A model generated the notes under the pieces. That model had not been told where the DNA came from and did no database searches. It was given only the letters and a program-made list of their open reading frames with translations. The position numbers and the translations under genes are program-made. DNA of 64,000 nt from Euglena gracilis. Lineage: Eukaryota > Euglenida > Euglenophyceae > Euglenales. Below are positions 36,371 to 49,300 of the stretch, piece by piece. Each line of letters starts with the position of its first letter. The first letter of the stretch is position 1. The stretch covers positions 45,055,291-45,119,290 of the forward strand of contig CP154956.1 in the NCBI GenBank assembly GCA_039621445.1, given 5' to 3'.

Positions 36371-36784
36371 ATGTCATTGGGGGGGCTGTTGCTGCTTCCC
36401 CGATTCTCTGCTTCATGCGATGTCTTTGTACATTTCTGTCACCATGACGTTCATTTCACAAACCCAGCAAGAACTCTGTGAAGGACATGTTATAATTGGT
36501 GTGAGAATCTGTGAATCGGTCACGAAATTTGAACCAGCTGCACTGGGGATGGTTTGTCTTTTTAAGCAGCTGGAAAATTTGTGCAGCTGAATTTTTATGA
36601 ACACCCCCCGTTCGGACCGTCTAGATCGTCACCTTAGTGTTCATTGGTCTTGGGGGGGGGAGGTACACACAAAAGATTGCAAGTTTTTTAGAAATCATTA
36701 GTCCAAAGGTTTTGTCAGAATTTTTTTCAATACCTTTTTTTGTTGATTTTCTCGGGTATATGATTGTTTTACTTGTTGCAGCAG

Positions 36785-39700
36785 CAGGGGCCCGGTGCTC
36801 AAAATTTGAGAAGGATGAAGCTCAGAGTCGTGCAGAGGAGCTGCAATTTACGTTACAGAATTTGGCACAGCAGATGAAGGAGTATGCATTTTAGAATGCC
36901 GAGACGATATACGTTCAATTTGAATTCAATTTCAATTTCCATTTAACATTTTTATATTAAAAAATTGAGGTGTTTTTTTTGTTTGGGAAGAAAAACACAT
37001 TGTGAAGAACAGTCATTTTGTTGTATTTCTCTCTGATCTCTGATCTCTGATCTCTGATCCCGTTCTGGACCAATTTTCAAAAGTAAAAAAACCCAAAGGT
37101 TGTCAGCAGCCCTATGGGTGGTGTGGGGTGCGACCCCCCCCCCCCAGGCCTTCCCGTATTTCTGGCGGCGCCGATTTTTAGGCCAGAATTTTCTTCGGCA
37201 TTTTTGGCACCGAAGGAATTTTCTTTGAGCGGGTATGGTGGGTGGGGGGGGGTCGATTCCCCCACCTCCCGGGTGGGGGGGTCGACCACACCCCAGCCCT
37301 GGTTGTCAGTTATTAATTCACAACAAAAACTTTTTGTGTTTAAAATCTCATTTGAAATCTTTTTTTTCCAGTCCATGTTATTTCCAATTATTGTCTGGTT
37401 GCAACAAACAGGGTTAAAGATGCTTGTCAATTTTTTGTCCCTTGCCGACACACAATGTGGCAGTCCTTGTCTGTTTTCTTGACATGCAGAAATGCTTCAG
37501 GGCAAAACTTCAATGGAAAGGTGATTTGAGGCATGTTTTTTTCTCATTGCTGTGAACTTTGGACAAAAGAAGGTATTTTGGCGCAATTCACCCTTCATAT
37601 CAATGTGGGGTGGCAGCTATAGGGAATTTTGTTTTTGCGGGGACACATTTGGGGGCCAATTCCCTCTCGCTGAAAACAGAGGAACCCCCACCCCTCCGGA
37701 GGTTTTCCGCTCAACCTGACCCCCCTGCCCTAGGGAGCATGCAGCCCCCCCCCCCGGATTGGATGCCTTCAAGTTCAGCCTGCTTGTGCCAATGCCGTGA
37801 GGGCAAACATTTCAGGGCAGATGATGACTGAATGACAATATCAACTGATTCCCATGACAAATGATACCAGAAACAAACCCCGGTTCAATAAGAAGAATAT
37901 CTCTGCCCCTGGTGCTGTCGGGGTTGGGTTCCCTGCCCCCCTCACCAGGCCCAGAACACCGCTGACCAAGGGTCCCTGCAAATGTGGAATCCTAACTTTT
38001 GATTACCTATTTAGCCTCCGTGAAGGCTCCACGGAGGCTGGTTAATTTAGCCTCTGCGAAGGCTGGTTCCCTCGGAGCCTCCGTGGAGTTGGTTACCTGG
38101 AGCGCTCCCCGAAGGTATCCAATTTTGTATGCAGTCCACGTCTGAAGAAAAGGGAGAGGAATTCTTTCACAAGTCCCCAAACCAGGTTTTGAATAGTGCT
38201 GAGCTCTTAATAAGTGCGCACCCACCCTTCATTGACCCCCCATATAAACCGGCCCACTCCATGGAGGTCTTTTGACTGAAATGCAAGGCTTTTGTGCCCG
38301 AAACGGGGCGCCGGGGAGTGGAAAAACGCTCATTTCTGGCTCAAAAAAAAACACCTTTTCCGGGTCCGGGAGGCCAAAAAACATCGTTTCGGGCAAAAAA
38401 AATTTTTCGATTTTTTTTGAACCGGTTTTGACCCAAAGTCAATGGGTTGGCGGCCCAAAACGGGGCGCTGGCGGGTCGAAAACGCTCATTTTCGGCTCAA
38501 AAACAGTTTTTTTTTTTTTTTCCAGGGGAGGGGGGTGGGGGTGGGGCGGGGGGGGGGGGTGGTTGGGGGTCCTTTCTTTTTTTTCGTTTTTTTTTGTTTT
38601 TTTTTTTGTTTTTTTTTCGCTTTGTCCCTGTTGTGGCCAAAAAACATCGTTTCGGGCAAAAAAAATTTTCGATTTTTTTCGACTTTTTTGGCCGAAAACG
38701 GCCAAGTCGAACAGTGGAAAAAGTGTACAAAATGGCCTAAATTGGTCGAAACGGCCGTATCTTGGGCTAGGCGGGGAGTTGCGGGGAAACCAAAATCCCA
38801 GTAGATAGAGCGTTCCAAGGGCTTCAATTTAGCTCTCCGTACATTTCCTTTGTTTTTGCTTCATTTTCGAGAAATTTTGAAAACATCGATTTTTTGACCC
38901 CCCCACCCCCCGAAAACAGCTAAGTCGAACAGTGGGAAAAGTGTACAAAACGACCATCTGGGCCGGAAACAGCCGTATCTCGGGCTAGGCGGGGAGTTGC
39001 GGGGAAATCAAAATACTGGTAGATGGGTCGTTCCAAGGGCTTCAAATTAGGTCTCCGAACATTTCCTTTGTTTTGGCTTCATTTTGGAGATATTTTGATA
39101 ATTGACATTTTTTGGCCGAAATTGCAGAGTCCAAAAGGGGGGGGGGGCTTAAAAAGGGGGGCGGGCCGATCCTACCCAGTTTAGAACCCTTTGCGCGTGA
39201 ATAACTCGGGCCTGGCGGGGAGTTGGGGGTCAAACCCAGGTGATTCGGAAACTAGGAATCCATCAGTCGCTCGCGACTGAAAATTTTTTTTTTCGGGAAC
39301 GGGGCCGGGATCATGGTGATAATCCGCCGGTTCCCGAGGTGGCCCCGAGGGAGGGGGGGGGGGGTCCGGGGGGGTTCCCCCTGGGGTAAGCTTCGCTCTT
39401 ACCCTAAAGGGATAAGAGCTCAGCGACCCCCCACTGCACCAGAATCCCTCCTACGGGAATTGCTTTTTTTTTTTCACCCCCACACCCCCCGCAAGCAGGG
39501 GTTTTCTCAAGCCGGAGGGACCCTATCCCCGGGGGGGGGGGGCAGCCAGCCAGCAGCTCAAATCCAGCCAGCAGACCAAATTCGGGCTGGTAGCCGCCCC
39601 CCGGGGGTCGAAATAAAGTTGAGCCCAGCCCGGCAGGAGGCCGGGCCAGCCGGCCGCAGGCTGGCCAGCCAACTGGGCTGCCTAGCTCACCTATTCCTGC

Positions 39701-41106
39701 ACTTTTTTCCCTCATCACAGCCCCCCAGCCTTGATCTAGCTCCATCCATCAAAATGTCTTGAAGGCAAAAATGTTTCAGAAAATTTTGGTTTTCATCGAC
39801 CAGCCCCCTCCCGCCCCGGACCCCCCCCCCCCCATCCCAGCCAGCAGCCTTTTTTCCAGCCGGACCCCCCCCAGGGGGGTCCTTGAGAAAACCCCTGCCC
39901 ACAAGAAAAGGAAATAATGAAGAGCAACTTTTTGGGTTTCGCATTTCTGTGGCAAACAGGGGGGTGTGGGGTGTGTGAGGGGGCAAAATTGTTTCCTATG
40001 TTTGTGGGGACGTCGGCGGCGTTGGGGTATACACAAATCAAAAATTTCGTGGGGGTGTGGCGGTAAAAATGAAAAGGATTTTGTGGGGTGGGGGGGGGTG
40101 GGATACATGTCCGCCTGATTTTGCCTATATTGGGGGGGCGGGACCTGAGGCCCCCTCACCCCACCCCCCACCCCTGCTCCCCAATAAAAAATCCTTTTGT
40201 GTGGACAAATTTTTACGAGAGCACGGATATTGTAATGCAAAAAAAAAACACGGTCACGTGAAACCCAAAGTGGCGTCCCTTTGGATGTGCCTGGAGGAGG
40301 GGGGAGGGTGGGACAGTTTGCCGACCAACTCCCCCCAAAGCAACAGTTGGTTCACCTGGTGGACCATGCACTCTCCAGTTCAATCCCAGCAGGAAAGTTG
40401 AGTCAGATCCCAGCGGAATCACAATTTTCGGAACAATATTGGCCTCTGATGGCTTGGTCATTTCTTCCGCTGAATGTTTTTGATGTTCGGGTTGGTTTTA
40501 AGTTCGTGGCTTTCTAAAGGCTGTGAATTTTTTGCAATTAAGTTTTTTTTGTTTTCTTTTTCTTTTTTCTTTGTCATTTGTGTGAACCGAAAAAAATAGG
40601 CAGAAGCGACTGACAGCTCGGAAAGCGGATGCTGTGCCACTGAGCTGCAGTCGCCATTTTGACAATGGATTTGAAAATGTTCCTCTTCATAACAAACGGG
40701 GGGAAACCCATTCATTTCCATGTTCACAACATTGGTTACCTGAGCCTCCGCAGAGGCTCCGCAGAGGCAATCAAACAGGTAGAATTCCACTTTTGCAGTG
40801 GACCCCCTGACCAGGGCACTAGGGTGTCAATGTCTGGCGTTGTCGATGGCCCATGGGGTTTTCTTCGCCATCTGCCGGACAATTTGAGGTCCTTGTTTCC
40901 AGTGTGGCCGCAGTGTGGCGACGCATTTCCGCCCCAGGCTGACCGACAGCAAGCAGAGCCAAGAGAAGGAGCTGAGGCGGCAGGTGCGGGATGCCAGTGC
41001 CGTCCGCATGGAGATGCAGCAGCTGCGGCAGCTCTCCGACACCCTGAAGAGGGAGGTGGACCAATTGCGGCAGCAGGTCCAGGTGGACAAGGCAGAGAAG
41101 CTCGAA
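36785..41106 (+). CDS. Coiled-coil gene, two linked exons (36785-36881, 40914-41106)
   Basis: The first exon encodes SKFEKDEAQSRAEELQFTLQ and NLAQQMKE and ends at GTATGC in phase 2. The second begins one base before a codon (GCAG|T), so the join makes KED-VATHFRPRL, followed by EKELRRQVRDASAVRMEMQ and LKREVDQLRQQVQVDKAEKL, then a GTGGGT donor. A long Glu/Gln/Leu-rich coiled coil is plain. The first exon's acceptor is a triple CAGCAGCAG, so its start may vary by 3 or 6 bases. Phases suggest at least one missing exon before 43,397. Confidence 0.7.
37028..37060 (+). repeat. (TCTCTGA)n short tandem repeat
   Basis: Four to five heptamer units. Confidence 0.85.
38295..39430 (+). repeat. 1.2-kb composite repeat, copy 1
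   Basis: Contains AAACATCGTTTCGGGCAAA blocks. It has two units of the pattern GGGCTAGGCGGGGAGTTGCG, GTTCCAAGGGCTTCAA and ACATTTCCTTTG. It also has the CAGTCGCTCGCGACTG palindrome at about 39,261 and a terminal AAGAGCTCAGCGACC block. The same units appear in inverted order at 46,689-47,915. Both copies sit in introns of the coiled-coil gene region. Confidence 0.75.
39431..40605. other. Intron stretch rich in C/G runs
   Basis: Several short CCAGCCAGCAG-type repeats at 39,543-39,700 with an inverted partner near 39,835-39,860; no exon. Confidence 0.45.
40606..40654. repeat. 49-base hairpin, tRNA-like on the minus strand
   Basis: GCGACTGACAGCTC and GAGCTGCAGTCGC form a 13-bp stem with one bulge around a 22-base loop. 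The minus strand contains GCAGCTCAGTGGCA, similar to a pol III A box, but there is no T arm. Confidence 0.6.
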
Positions 41107-41341
41107 GTGGGTGTGCATTGTTCCATCATTCGAAAGGCATGGGTGCGCTGCCGCCTCTGGCGGCGGGGGGTGCGCATATATTTGGGCCCTACCTGCCCGA
41201 TTTCCATTGATTTCTTTCAGAAATTCCGTCAAAAAATGGGGGTGCGCTTGCAGCGGACCGCCGCCTTCAGCAGGAGTGGGGTGCGCTTTTATTTGGACCC
41301 TGCGTAGCCGCCCCGCGCTTCCATTCGGGGGAGGGTTGTAG

Positions 41342-42556
41342 CAGGGGGGGGGGGGAAACGCAAATGCGTTTTTTTGCGTTTTTTTGCGTTTTTCAATTTT
41401 CGGAAAATTTGCGTTTTTTGCGTTTTTTTGCGTTTTTTTGCGTTTTTTTTTGCAATTTTTTTGCAATTTTTTTGCGTTTTTTATTTTTACATTTTTTTTT
41501 TGATTTTTGCACCTCCAAATTATTGTATGCATCGCCTTGCTCACATTTCATATGCTTTTATTTACCACCATGCACCAGCTATGCTATTTTAGACGTGCGC
41601 TGTGGTAGTGAGTGAACTAATTGTTTGTGTCCTCCACACAGCCGGGTCTTTGATACTTTCTTCCCAATGCTGTGTGGAGGAATGAGCTATGCGTTCCATG
41701 CTGAGTCAAGCTGCAACTAGGGGTTACAAGTACCTTGATGTCGTGATGCGTCGGCACCCTAAACAATGGCAATTTTACAAGGAGGTTCGTGTGCTCAATC
41801 CAAGTAATTTGCCATCACTCCTTCCTTCGGCTTCAGAATATCCCACTTTAGGACTTCCGGTGGCTCACAAGGATTTTGCAGCCGAGTGGGGAAAATATTG
41901 TCGCGTGGAACGCATCTATCCCTCCAACCCCGAAGAGCTGATGGCGTTTTGGTCAAGACACCAAGGTGTTTTGGCCGAAACTGCCAAGCTGCTTCTAAGT
42001 GTTCCAGTCACCTCTGCTGATGTGGATGCCATGCTTTTCTTTATTTTGGTGCAAATTAGTTTGCATTATTGCTTAATGGTCAAATTCCGACTCATCATTT
42101 GCCGCGACGGGAATCATCGATCAAAATCATTTGCTTCTGTTCCACTTTTGGTGTCGCCTTTCAAAGACTGGCATGCACCCACGCTCCTTCAGTCTGGCTG
42201 GTGTCATTGACACCAAACTCCGCCATTCTCTCCCCGATGATTCCCGTCGTGCCACGTGCATGTTGATGTTCAATGGTGACATTGAAGGACGATTCTAGTC
42301 ACCCGAACTCAGCGTGTCACACTCCCCAAATGCGATTGCATTTCTGCTCTTTGTGCCTCGAAGCTCTGGTGAGGCCCCTTTGACACAAAAGACGTGTTAT
42401 TTCATTACCTTCGGCCTTCATGTTACCACAAAGGCAAGGGAATCCTTTTCATCCCAATTTGCGTTTTTTTGCGTTTTTTTTGCGTTTTTTTGCGTTTTTT
42501 TGCGTTTTTTTGCGTCGCGTTTTTTGAGGTGCCCTGTTGCGTTTTTTCCCCCCCCT
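41342..42556 (+). mobile_element. hAT-family DNA transposon with 8-bp target duplication
   Basis: GGTTGTAG flanks both sides (41,334-41,341 and 42,557-42,564). The ends are CAGGGGGG...AAACGCAA and the reverse TTGCGTTTTTTCCCCCCCCT(G), matching the usual hAT CAGGG tips. Subterminal arrays of TGCGTTTTTT lie at both ends. The interior encodes part of a transposase. Confidence 0.8.
41689..42290 (+). pseudogene. hAT transposase C-terminal region, decayed
   Basis: The frame to 42,210 reads RGYKYLDVVMRRHPKQWQFY, LPSLLPSASEYPTLGLPVAH, AAEWGKYCRVERIYPSNPEE and LLLSVPVTSADVDAM. The last block corresponds to the hAT dimerisation motif (S-V-P-x-T-S-A-x-x-E-R). The frame is then lost and a related stretch (LLNGQIPTHHLPRRESS) continues in another frame, so it is probably inactive. 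The N-terminal and catalytic parts are missing. Confidence 0.65.
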
Positions 42557-42564
42557 GGTTGTAG

Positions 42565-43396
42565 GATTTTCAGCCGTCAGCATGTATGAGTGAAAAACCC
42601 TGGATAAAAAACAATTAGTATGCAGCATTAATTTGCAGTCCGTTTTGTGGGTCAAACCCGAGCCCCAAAGCCTCTGCCATGGATGTTGTGATAGTGGGTG
42701 TGCACACTGGCACAGCACCGTCCTGCGCAGGAGTACCCTAGCCAGCTCCTGCAGCGTACCCTGCCAATCTGAGGCCAGACATTTGAGAGCTAAAATTTTG
42801 CACTTTGTGACCCCTCCCAAATTCCAAAATCAATTCCTGCCCTGGAAAGGGGAGGGGGTGGTCCCTACTGGGGTAGCTTTTGACCCCATCTTTGGACAAC
42901 ACGTGGTGGAGACCCCGACTCCGTCAAGGTGGACATTGGTCAAGGTGGAAGTTGCAAATTTTTTTCGGGGGGGATGGTCGATGTCACACAGAAAGAAGAC
43001 AAAGGAAAACCGTTAATTGTGAGACGCGCCGCCGAAGTTTTTGCTGGCTCTTATAAAGTTGTATGTTGGCATTGCCAATGATTAATCCATCTTTCCAGAA
43101 GAAATAAAAAGAGCAAAGCTTTCCCCCCTCAGGATTCAGAATGTTTTTAAGAATGCATTGCCAAGCTTTGGGATGCCTGTTTGAATGTAAGGAAGGATGC
43201 TTGATGGCATTGGTCCTGGATCTCACCGGGAAAGCTACGTTGGGTCATTTAATTTCACCCTCTCTCCCAGCTTTGGCTTAAACAAATTTGAATTTCTCAA
43301 CATATCTCTAAAACCTTCAGTGGTCCACTGGGCAGGGGAAATAATGAACTTGCCGCAACCTTGCTGACAGTGGGACAACCTGTCCCCTTGCCACAG
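42565..43396. other. Intron stretch between coiled-coil exons
   Basis: At least one small exon (entering phase 0, leaving phase 1) should lie between 41,107 and 43,396, but none could be identified with confidence. Confidence 0.4.
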
Positions 43397-46300
43397 AAAA
43401 GGAGCTGGAGCATCAGAAGCAGCTCAACCGCCGGCTGTCACAGCGGCTGTCCGGGCGGTTCTCCAGCACGTGCGCCGACACAGACGACGACTTGCCCAGG
43501 CCTGCCTCGGAGCAAAGCACCCCTGGAGCAAAGGGTCCTAGGCACGCCTCGCTACGGCGGATCTCTTGTGTGAGGCTTCAGGGGAAACCGAAAAGGTCTG
43601 CCTTTCCTCGGATGACTGGGCTTCAATTTTGCATGATTTAAAATAGTCGTGAGAGTTATTCAAAAATTGCAAGAGAAAATGTCGCTGGTAAGTTTTTTGG
43701 GGGACATGATTGAGGATCAGATGACAATTTTTTTTGCTTCGTTGCTTGGATGTCGTCAAAACGTTATTTGCCTCCCCCAATGCGGCAGCTGCACAAACAT
43801 GTTATTGGGTTGATGTTTCTGTTCATTTCCTTGGGTGTGGGAAACACGCTTGTGTAAGAGAAAGAGAAAGAGAGAGGGAGGGGGGGAGGGAGAGAGGTTG
43901 AGTAGGTGGGTTATTGTGTGTGCGCGTGCATGTGCGTGTTTGTGCTTATGCATGTGTGCAACACATGCATTTGTTTTTGCGTGTTTGCGCGGCCGTTGTG
44001 TCTTCCGAAATAGAGCTTTGTGAGGTGATCATTCTTAGAGCAAATATTTAACCTTTTTCTGAAAGAATTCTGATAAGAATATTTGGCAGCTTTAAGACCC
44101 AAGACCCCTGGGGGCAGTGGTTGGAATGGTCCTGGTTGGAGGGGGGGCAGTTTACAATTTCACCCTGCCCCAAACCCTAACCCCAACCCTGTCCCTCACC
44201 AATCACCCAAATCACTATCAGGAGGCTGTTCACAGATGACACAGGTCAGGGTCGTCTCTGTTGGGCAGTGTAAAAGCATTTTGGGTCCGGGCCATCTTCT
44301 CAAATGCAAGAATTTCCAGAGCAGTGTCCCCCCTGGAGGTGGTTTGTCCCCCCCCCTCCGCAAAACCACGCTCATTTAATACCTTGCCCAGGGGGTCCAT
44401 GTCAAAAATAGATATGACTGTCAATACAGAGGACATGATTGAGGCCTGAAAAAATATGGCTGAGATGTTCAGGAAACATCCCCCAAATGTAATGAAATAT
44501 TTAGATGGCCAAAAATATATAATTTTCAGTATGCTTGCGACCAAAAAACTACCATGTCCTGAGGGGAAAGGGTGTGATCGAACCCTGTTTCCCAGGCGAA
44601 GTCTAAGGCTGGGGCGACAACCTGACTGGACTGACTTAATTAACGCCCTGGATGCTTCGTTTGAGGAAAATGCACCATGAATATTGATCACCCCCCCCTT
44701 CGGACCGAGGAGGGTCCAGGATCCCCCCCAGGAGCCCCAAATTTTTTTTCGGTGCTTTACGGCAGAGAATTTTGAAATTTAGGTGCAAAGCACCGGAAAA
44801 GATGAGAATTTAGGTGTACGTTTTGACCATTTTTTTCAAGAAAAAGGGGGTAAACAAAAACGTGATTTTTGGGCCTTTTTCAAGGTCCCAAAAAATTTCC
44901 AGCGCAAAGTGGCGGAAAATTATTTGCACAGGGGGGTGGTCCGACCCACCCCCCCTCGCAGGGGGAGGGGGGGTCCAGACCAGGGGTTTTTTTAGTCGTG
45001 GACCCCCGGGGGGGAGGGGGGGGGGAGGGTGGGTGGGTCCGGTCGAGCCCCCCCCCCCGGGGGGGGTCCCCCCGGAGGGGGGTGGGATATACTTTTCGGC
45101 GCCGCAGGCGCCGAAAAATTCTATTTTTAGCACTTTTCGCGATTTTTCGGCCATTTTTTGTGGGTCCCCCGGGACCCCCCCCCCCCCCCCCCGGGGGGGC
45201 CCGGGGGGGGGTTGGGTGGGGGGGGACCCCCCCCCGGTCTTAAAAAAACCCCTGGTCCAGACCAACCCCCCCCGCCAAAAATCTTTTGGGAAATGCCCTC
45301 AGACAGCGCGATTTTGGGGGGGTCCCGCGCCAAAAGTTGCCACCCAGCGCCAAAGGCACCAGAATTTTTTTTGGTTGAAACCTTTTGGTTTTGGGCCATT
45401 TTTGGCCCAGTGACCGACCCCCCCCCATGTATTGGAAGTGGACAAAAAACCAGTGACTGACTGGTTTTTTTAGTCCGAAAGTGGAAAGTGACCCGGAGTC
45501 GGAAAGCAATGGTATGGTGCCCCCCCCAAAGAAGCCTGCTTAGCTGCTTTGTTGTTTGTTTTCCTTCATTCCTCCTCCTTTTTTTGCCAATGTGTGGTTT
45601 TTTGATCCACAGGATGAAAAATTGAACTTTTTTTTGACTTTACTCAAACTGTATTTGCACAGTCACCATGCAACCAATGCATCTCCAACCTTTTTAAGGC
45701 CAACCCCAATTTCAAATTCGGGGTCCAAAAACAACACAGATCACCTTGCCGCGTTTAAGTGTGTTGTTTTAGTGCACACACAGACACAAGTTCACGCGTG
45801 CACATGCATTTCACCCCACTCTCTCATCGTTTGTTTCTCACAGACTGCAAACACGGGAAATACTGGTGTGCAGCCTCCCTATATCGATTCCTCGTGAATA
45901 TCTTTTACGCATTCTTATGAACTCAAAGAAGAGTATGGCCGACAAATGACATCGGGTGTTGAGTGTACCAATCAGGCTATTGTTTAAGGGTTTGCAGTGG
46001 ACTTTGTGCTAGTCCAGATTTAGCTGGTGGAAATTTTAGTGGCCCCCCCCCCCCCCCGGAGGGCAGTGCGGGAATCGGCCAAACAGCCAGGTGGTGCTCT
46101 CCTCCCGTATTTTTCAGGATCACCAATTTTCGACCCAAATTTTTTTTAAAAAAAATGTGAAAATGGGGGAAGGCCCCCCACCAGGCCTTCCCATACAGCC
46201 CTGGGGGGGGTCTGCTAGCAGGGCTTGGAAGTTTGACCGGCGCGAAGAACCAAAACATTTTTAGACCCCAAAAACTTGCCAATAAAACGCCCATTTTTTT

Positions 46301-49300
46301 GGCTGTTTTGGGGATTGTTTTGCAATAAAAAACACACACATTAAAAGCCTCATTTCCACATCAAAATGTCTAGCCAGTGGACCCCCCCCCCGGTGCTTAA
46401 GCGATAGGCTGGTACCAATTGCAGGGACATGTTATTTTTGTCAAGAGAGCCTTGTTTTGCTTCAACCGGTTGCTTGTATTTTGGGTTTCCGAATTTGGGG
46501 GTTGTTTATATTTGGAATGCACCAATTTTTGCCATTTTTATGCTGTTTAAATAGAAATTCCTTCATGCATCAAACAAAATTATTTATATTTGGGGGTTGT
46601 TTTTATGGGTTTCGGCCAGAATTCGGCCAAAAGGTTTGCTTGTATTTGGGGGTTGCTTATGGGGGGGGGTGCTTGTCTTTGGGGGGGAGGGTCGCTGAGC
46701 TCTTATCCCTTTAGAATAAGAGCGAAGCTCACCCAGGGAAAAAGGGGGGAGAACCCCCCTTCCCCCCCTCCCCGCCTCTGGGTAGGTGAAGAAAACCGCG
46801 TATTGTCACCGTGACCCCGGCCCGATTCCCAGAATTTTTTTTTTTTCAGTCGCGAGCGACTGGATTTCTACCCCCCCCCCCTTGTCGTACGACCACCCCT
46901 CATTTACGACCATCCCCCGGTCGCAGGTTGCAGGTCATGGGGGTGTTATGACCCCCCCGGTCGCAGGTTGCAGGTTGTGAAAAATTTTAACACCACCTTA
47001 CCTACGACCGCTCCCTCATTTACGACCACCCCCCCCCCGGTCGCAGGTTGCAGGAACCCGGTCGTACAACAAGGGGGGGGGGGGCGGGTAGTTTCCGAAT
47101 CACCTCGTTTGACTCCTAACTCCCCACCAGGCCCAGTTATTCAGCCGCGAAGGGGTCCAAACTGGGTAGGATTCACCAACCCCCCAGTTTCGACTCGTTT
47201 CGCCAGGGTGAGGTTTTCGGTCAAAATCGATTTTTCAAAAATATCTCGAGAAAAACGTGCATTATTTCCAGAAGTGTCGGTCAGCCCCCCCCCGTTCGCC
47301 ATTTTGGAAGCCGACATGCCTGGCCCGTGTTCCAGCGCGCATTTGTGGCCATAACGGCCATTTTGGGATGTTTTTGGCTTAGTTTGGGCCGTTCTTGGGC
47401 CAAAAATTTTTTCCCAAAATATCTCAACAATGAAGCAAAATCAAAGATAATGTCCGGAGCAAAAATGAAGCCCTTGGAATGCCCTATCCAACCATGCTTT
47501 ATTTTTCCCCCAACTCTTCGTGTAGCCCGAGTTACGGCCATTTTTGGCCCATTTCTGGGGCCATTTTGGGTTGTTTTTGGGGCCAAAAAATCGATGTTTT
47601 CAAAATATCTCGAAAATGAAGCAAAATCAAAGGAAATTTCCAGAGACTTGCCTACCTACTAAACTGAAGCCCTTGGAACGCCCTATCTAATGGTATTTTG
47701 ATTTCCCCGCAACTCCCTGCCTAGCCCAAAATATGGCCGATTTACGCTCCAAAACAGCGCGGCAGGCGTCTTCTGACTCTGCCGTTTTCGGCCATATACA
47801 GTCAAAAAGAAACGATGTTTTTTTGGCCTCCGGATCCAGAAAAATGGTTTTCGAGCCGAAGATGAGCAGTTTTCGACCCCCCCCCCCACCAGCCCCCCGT
47901 TTTTGGCCCGAAGCCCATGCATTTTGGACGGACTGGGCAGGGCCGCCGGCCGGGCAGGGCCGGGCTGGGCCACCCTGGCTGCAACACACCTCAAACATTT
48001 GCTGCAGCATGGCACCATCACACGTAAAGAGCTCAGCATTACACAAAACCTACAAAACCTGGCTTACTCCTGCTCCTGGATGCTCCCAGGTTTGTTTTCC
48101 TTTGGGAAGAACCCTCCATTTGGACCATGCAAGGCAGTCTTGGTACGAATGTAAGTTGAAATCCACAAAATGAGAAAAGGACAAAAGTGATGGAAAAAAT
48201 TGGGGATTTGAAGGCTTTTTTGATGGTTTTCTTTTTGAACTCCCTTCTTAAACGGAATCCTGGTGTATACATAGGCACACGCCATACAATCATTGAGTCA
48301 CTGGCCGACCCCCCCCCCCCCCCGGGGGGGTAACTGGTTTTTTCAGAGTGACTGACTGGTTTTTGGCCCGGACCCCCTCCCCTCCCGGGGGGGGGGGGTC
48401 GGCAAAAAAACCACGAAAGTGACCTGGCGCTGAGGGCGCCGGAAAAAAATTTTGGCCTTATTTTTCATGTTTTTGGTCAAATTTCCTTTGGATTCCAGAG
48501 TGGCCGACCCGGGGCGGGTGACCGACTGGTTTCCCGAAAACAGTGGCTGACTGGTTTTTCGAAGAGTGGGGTGACCCTTCCGGGGGTCGGTAAAAAATTG
48601 TCTGGCACACACTCTTGCACATGAATGCCAATGCACGCACAGACACAGACACAGAAACACAGTGTGCTACAGCCAGCGGAATTCTATTTGATATTCAATC
48701 AATGTTCTTGTGGATGTTGTGATGTGATTATCTTTATTGTTATTTCTCTGATTGAGATCACCTTCGTCTTTTTGTCTCCTGAAGTTTCATACCCACATTT
48801 AAAATAGCACAAAGCGCTGCACACTCGGGATACATTTCTGGTAATGCTTTCCCAACTGAGATTTTTGACGTGGCAAATATTTTCCATGTCCTTGGACGGG
48901 GTAATCCTTGCCTCATTTCTGATGCCAGGTCCAAAGAGAATTTTTGGTTTGCCCTGCATCAGTGGGGGCTACCTGGCCACCAGAAGCCCGGTTTGAGGCG
49001 TGGTGGTGTTTTGATTTAGCATTGCCCTCCACAGTGTCTCTGGCCAGCCCATCGAAGGCAGCCCACCCAAGCCATCCCAATCCCCAGAGTGAGGTGGTGT
49101 CGACAAGCCAAGTGAGCGGTGAATATACACTCTTCCAGCCAATTTGCATTTTTAAGGATCTGGATTTTATTTTTGTTCATGTCTATGTATGCACACAAAT
49201 ATATCAACGTGCTCATGTGGGAATGCTGTCTTTGAATGGTTGGAGATGTCGTTTTCAAATGGTTTGATGGGCAAAGCTGTTTTCTCCCAATCCAATTTCA

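Noticed and set aside
40819-41544. Minus-strand frame of 241 codons
   Set aside because: It is the shadow of the plus-strand coiled-coil exon (40,914-41,106) and adjacent low-complexity sequence.
44810-45460. Gly/Pro-rich frames of 90-199 codons
   Set aside because: They consist mainly of translated G- and C-runs in overlapping frames on both strands.
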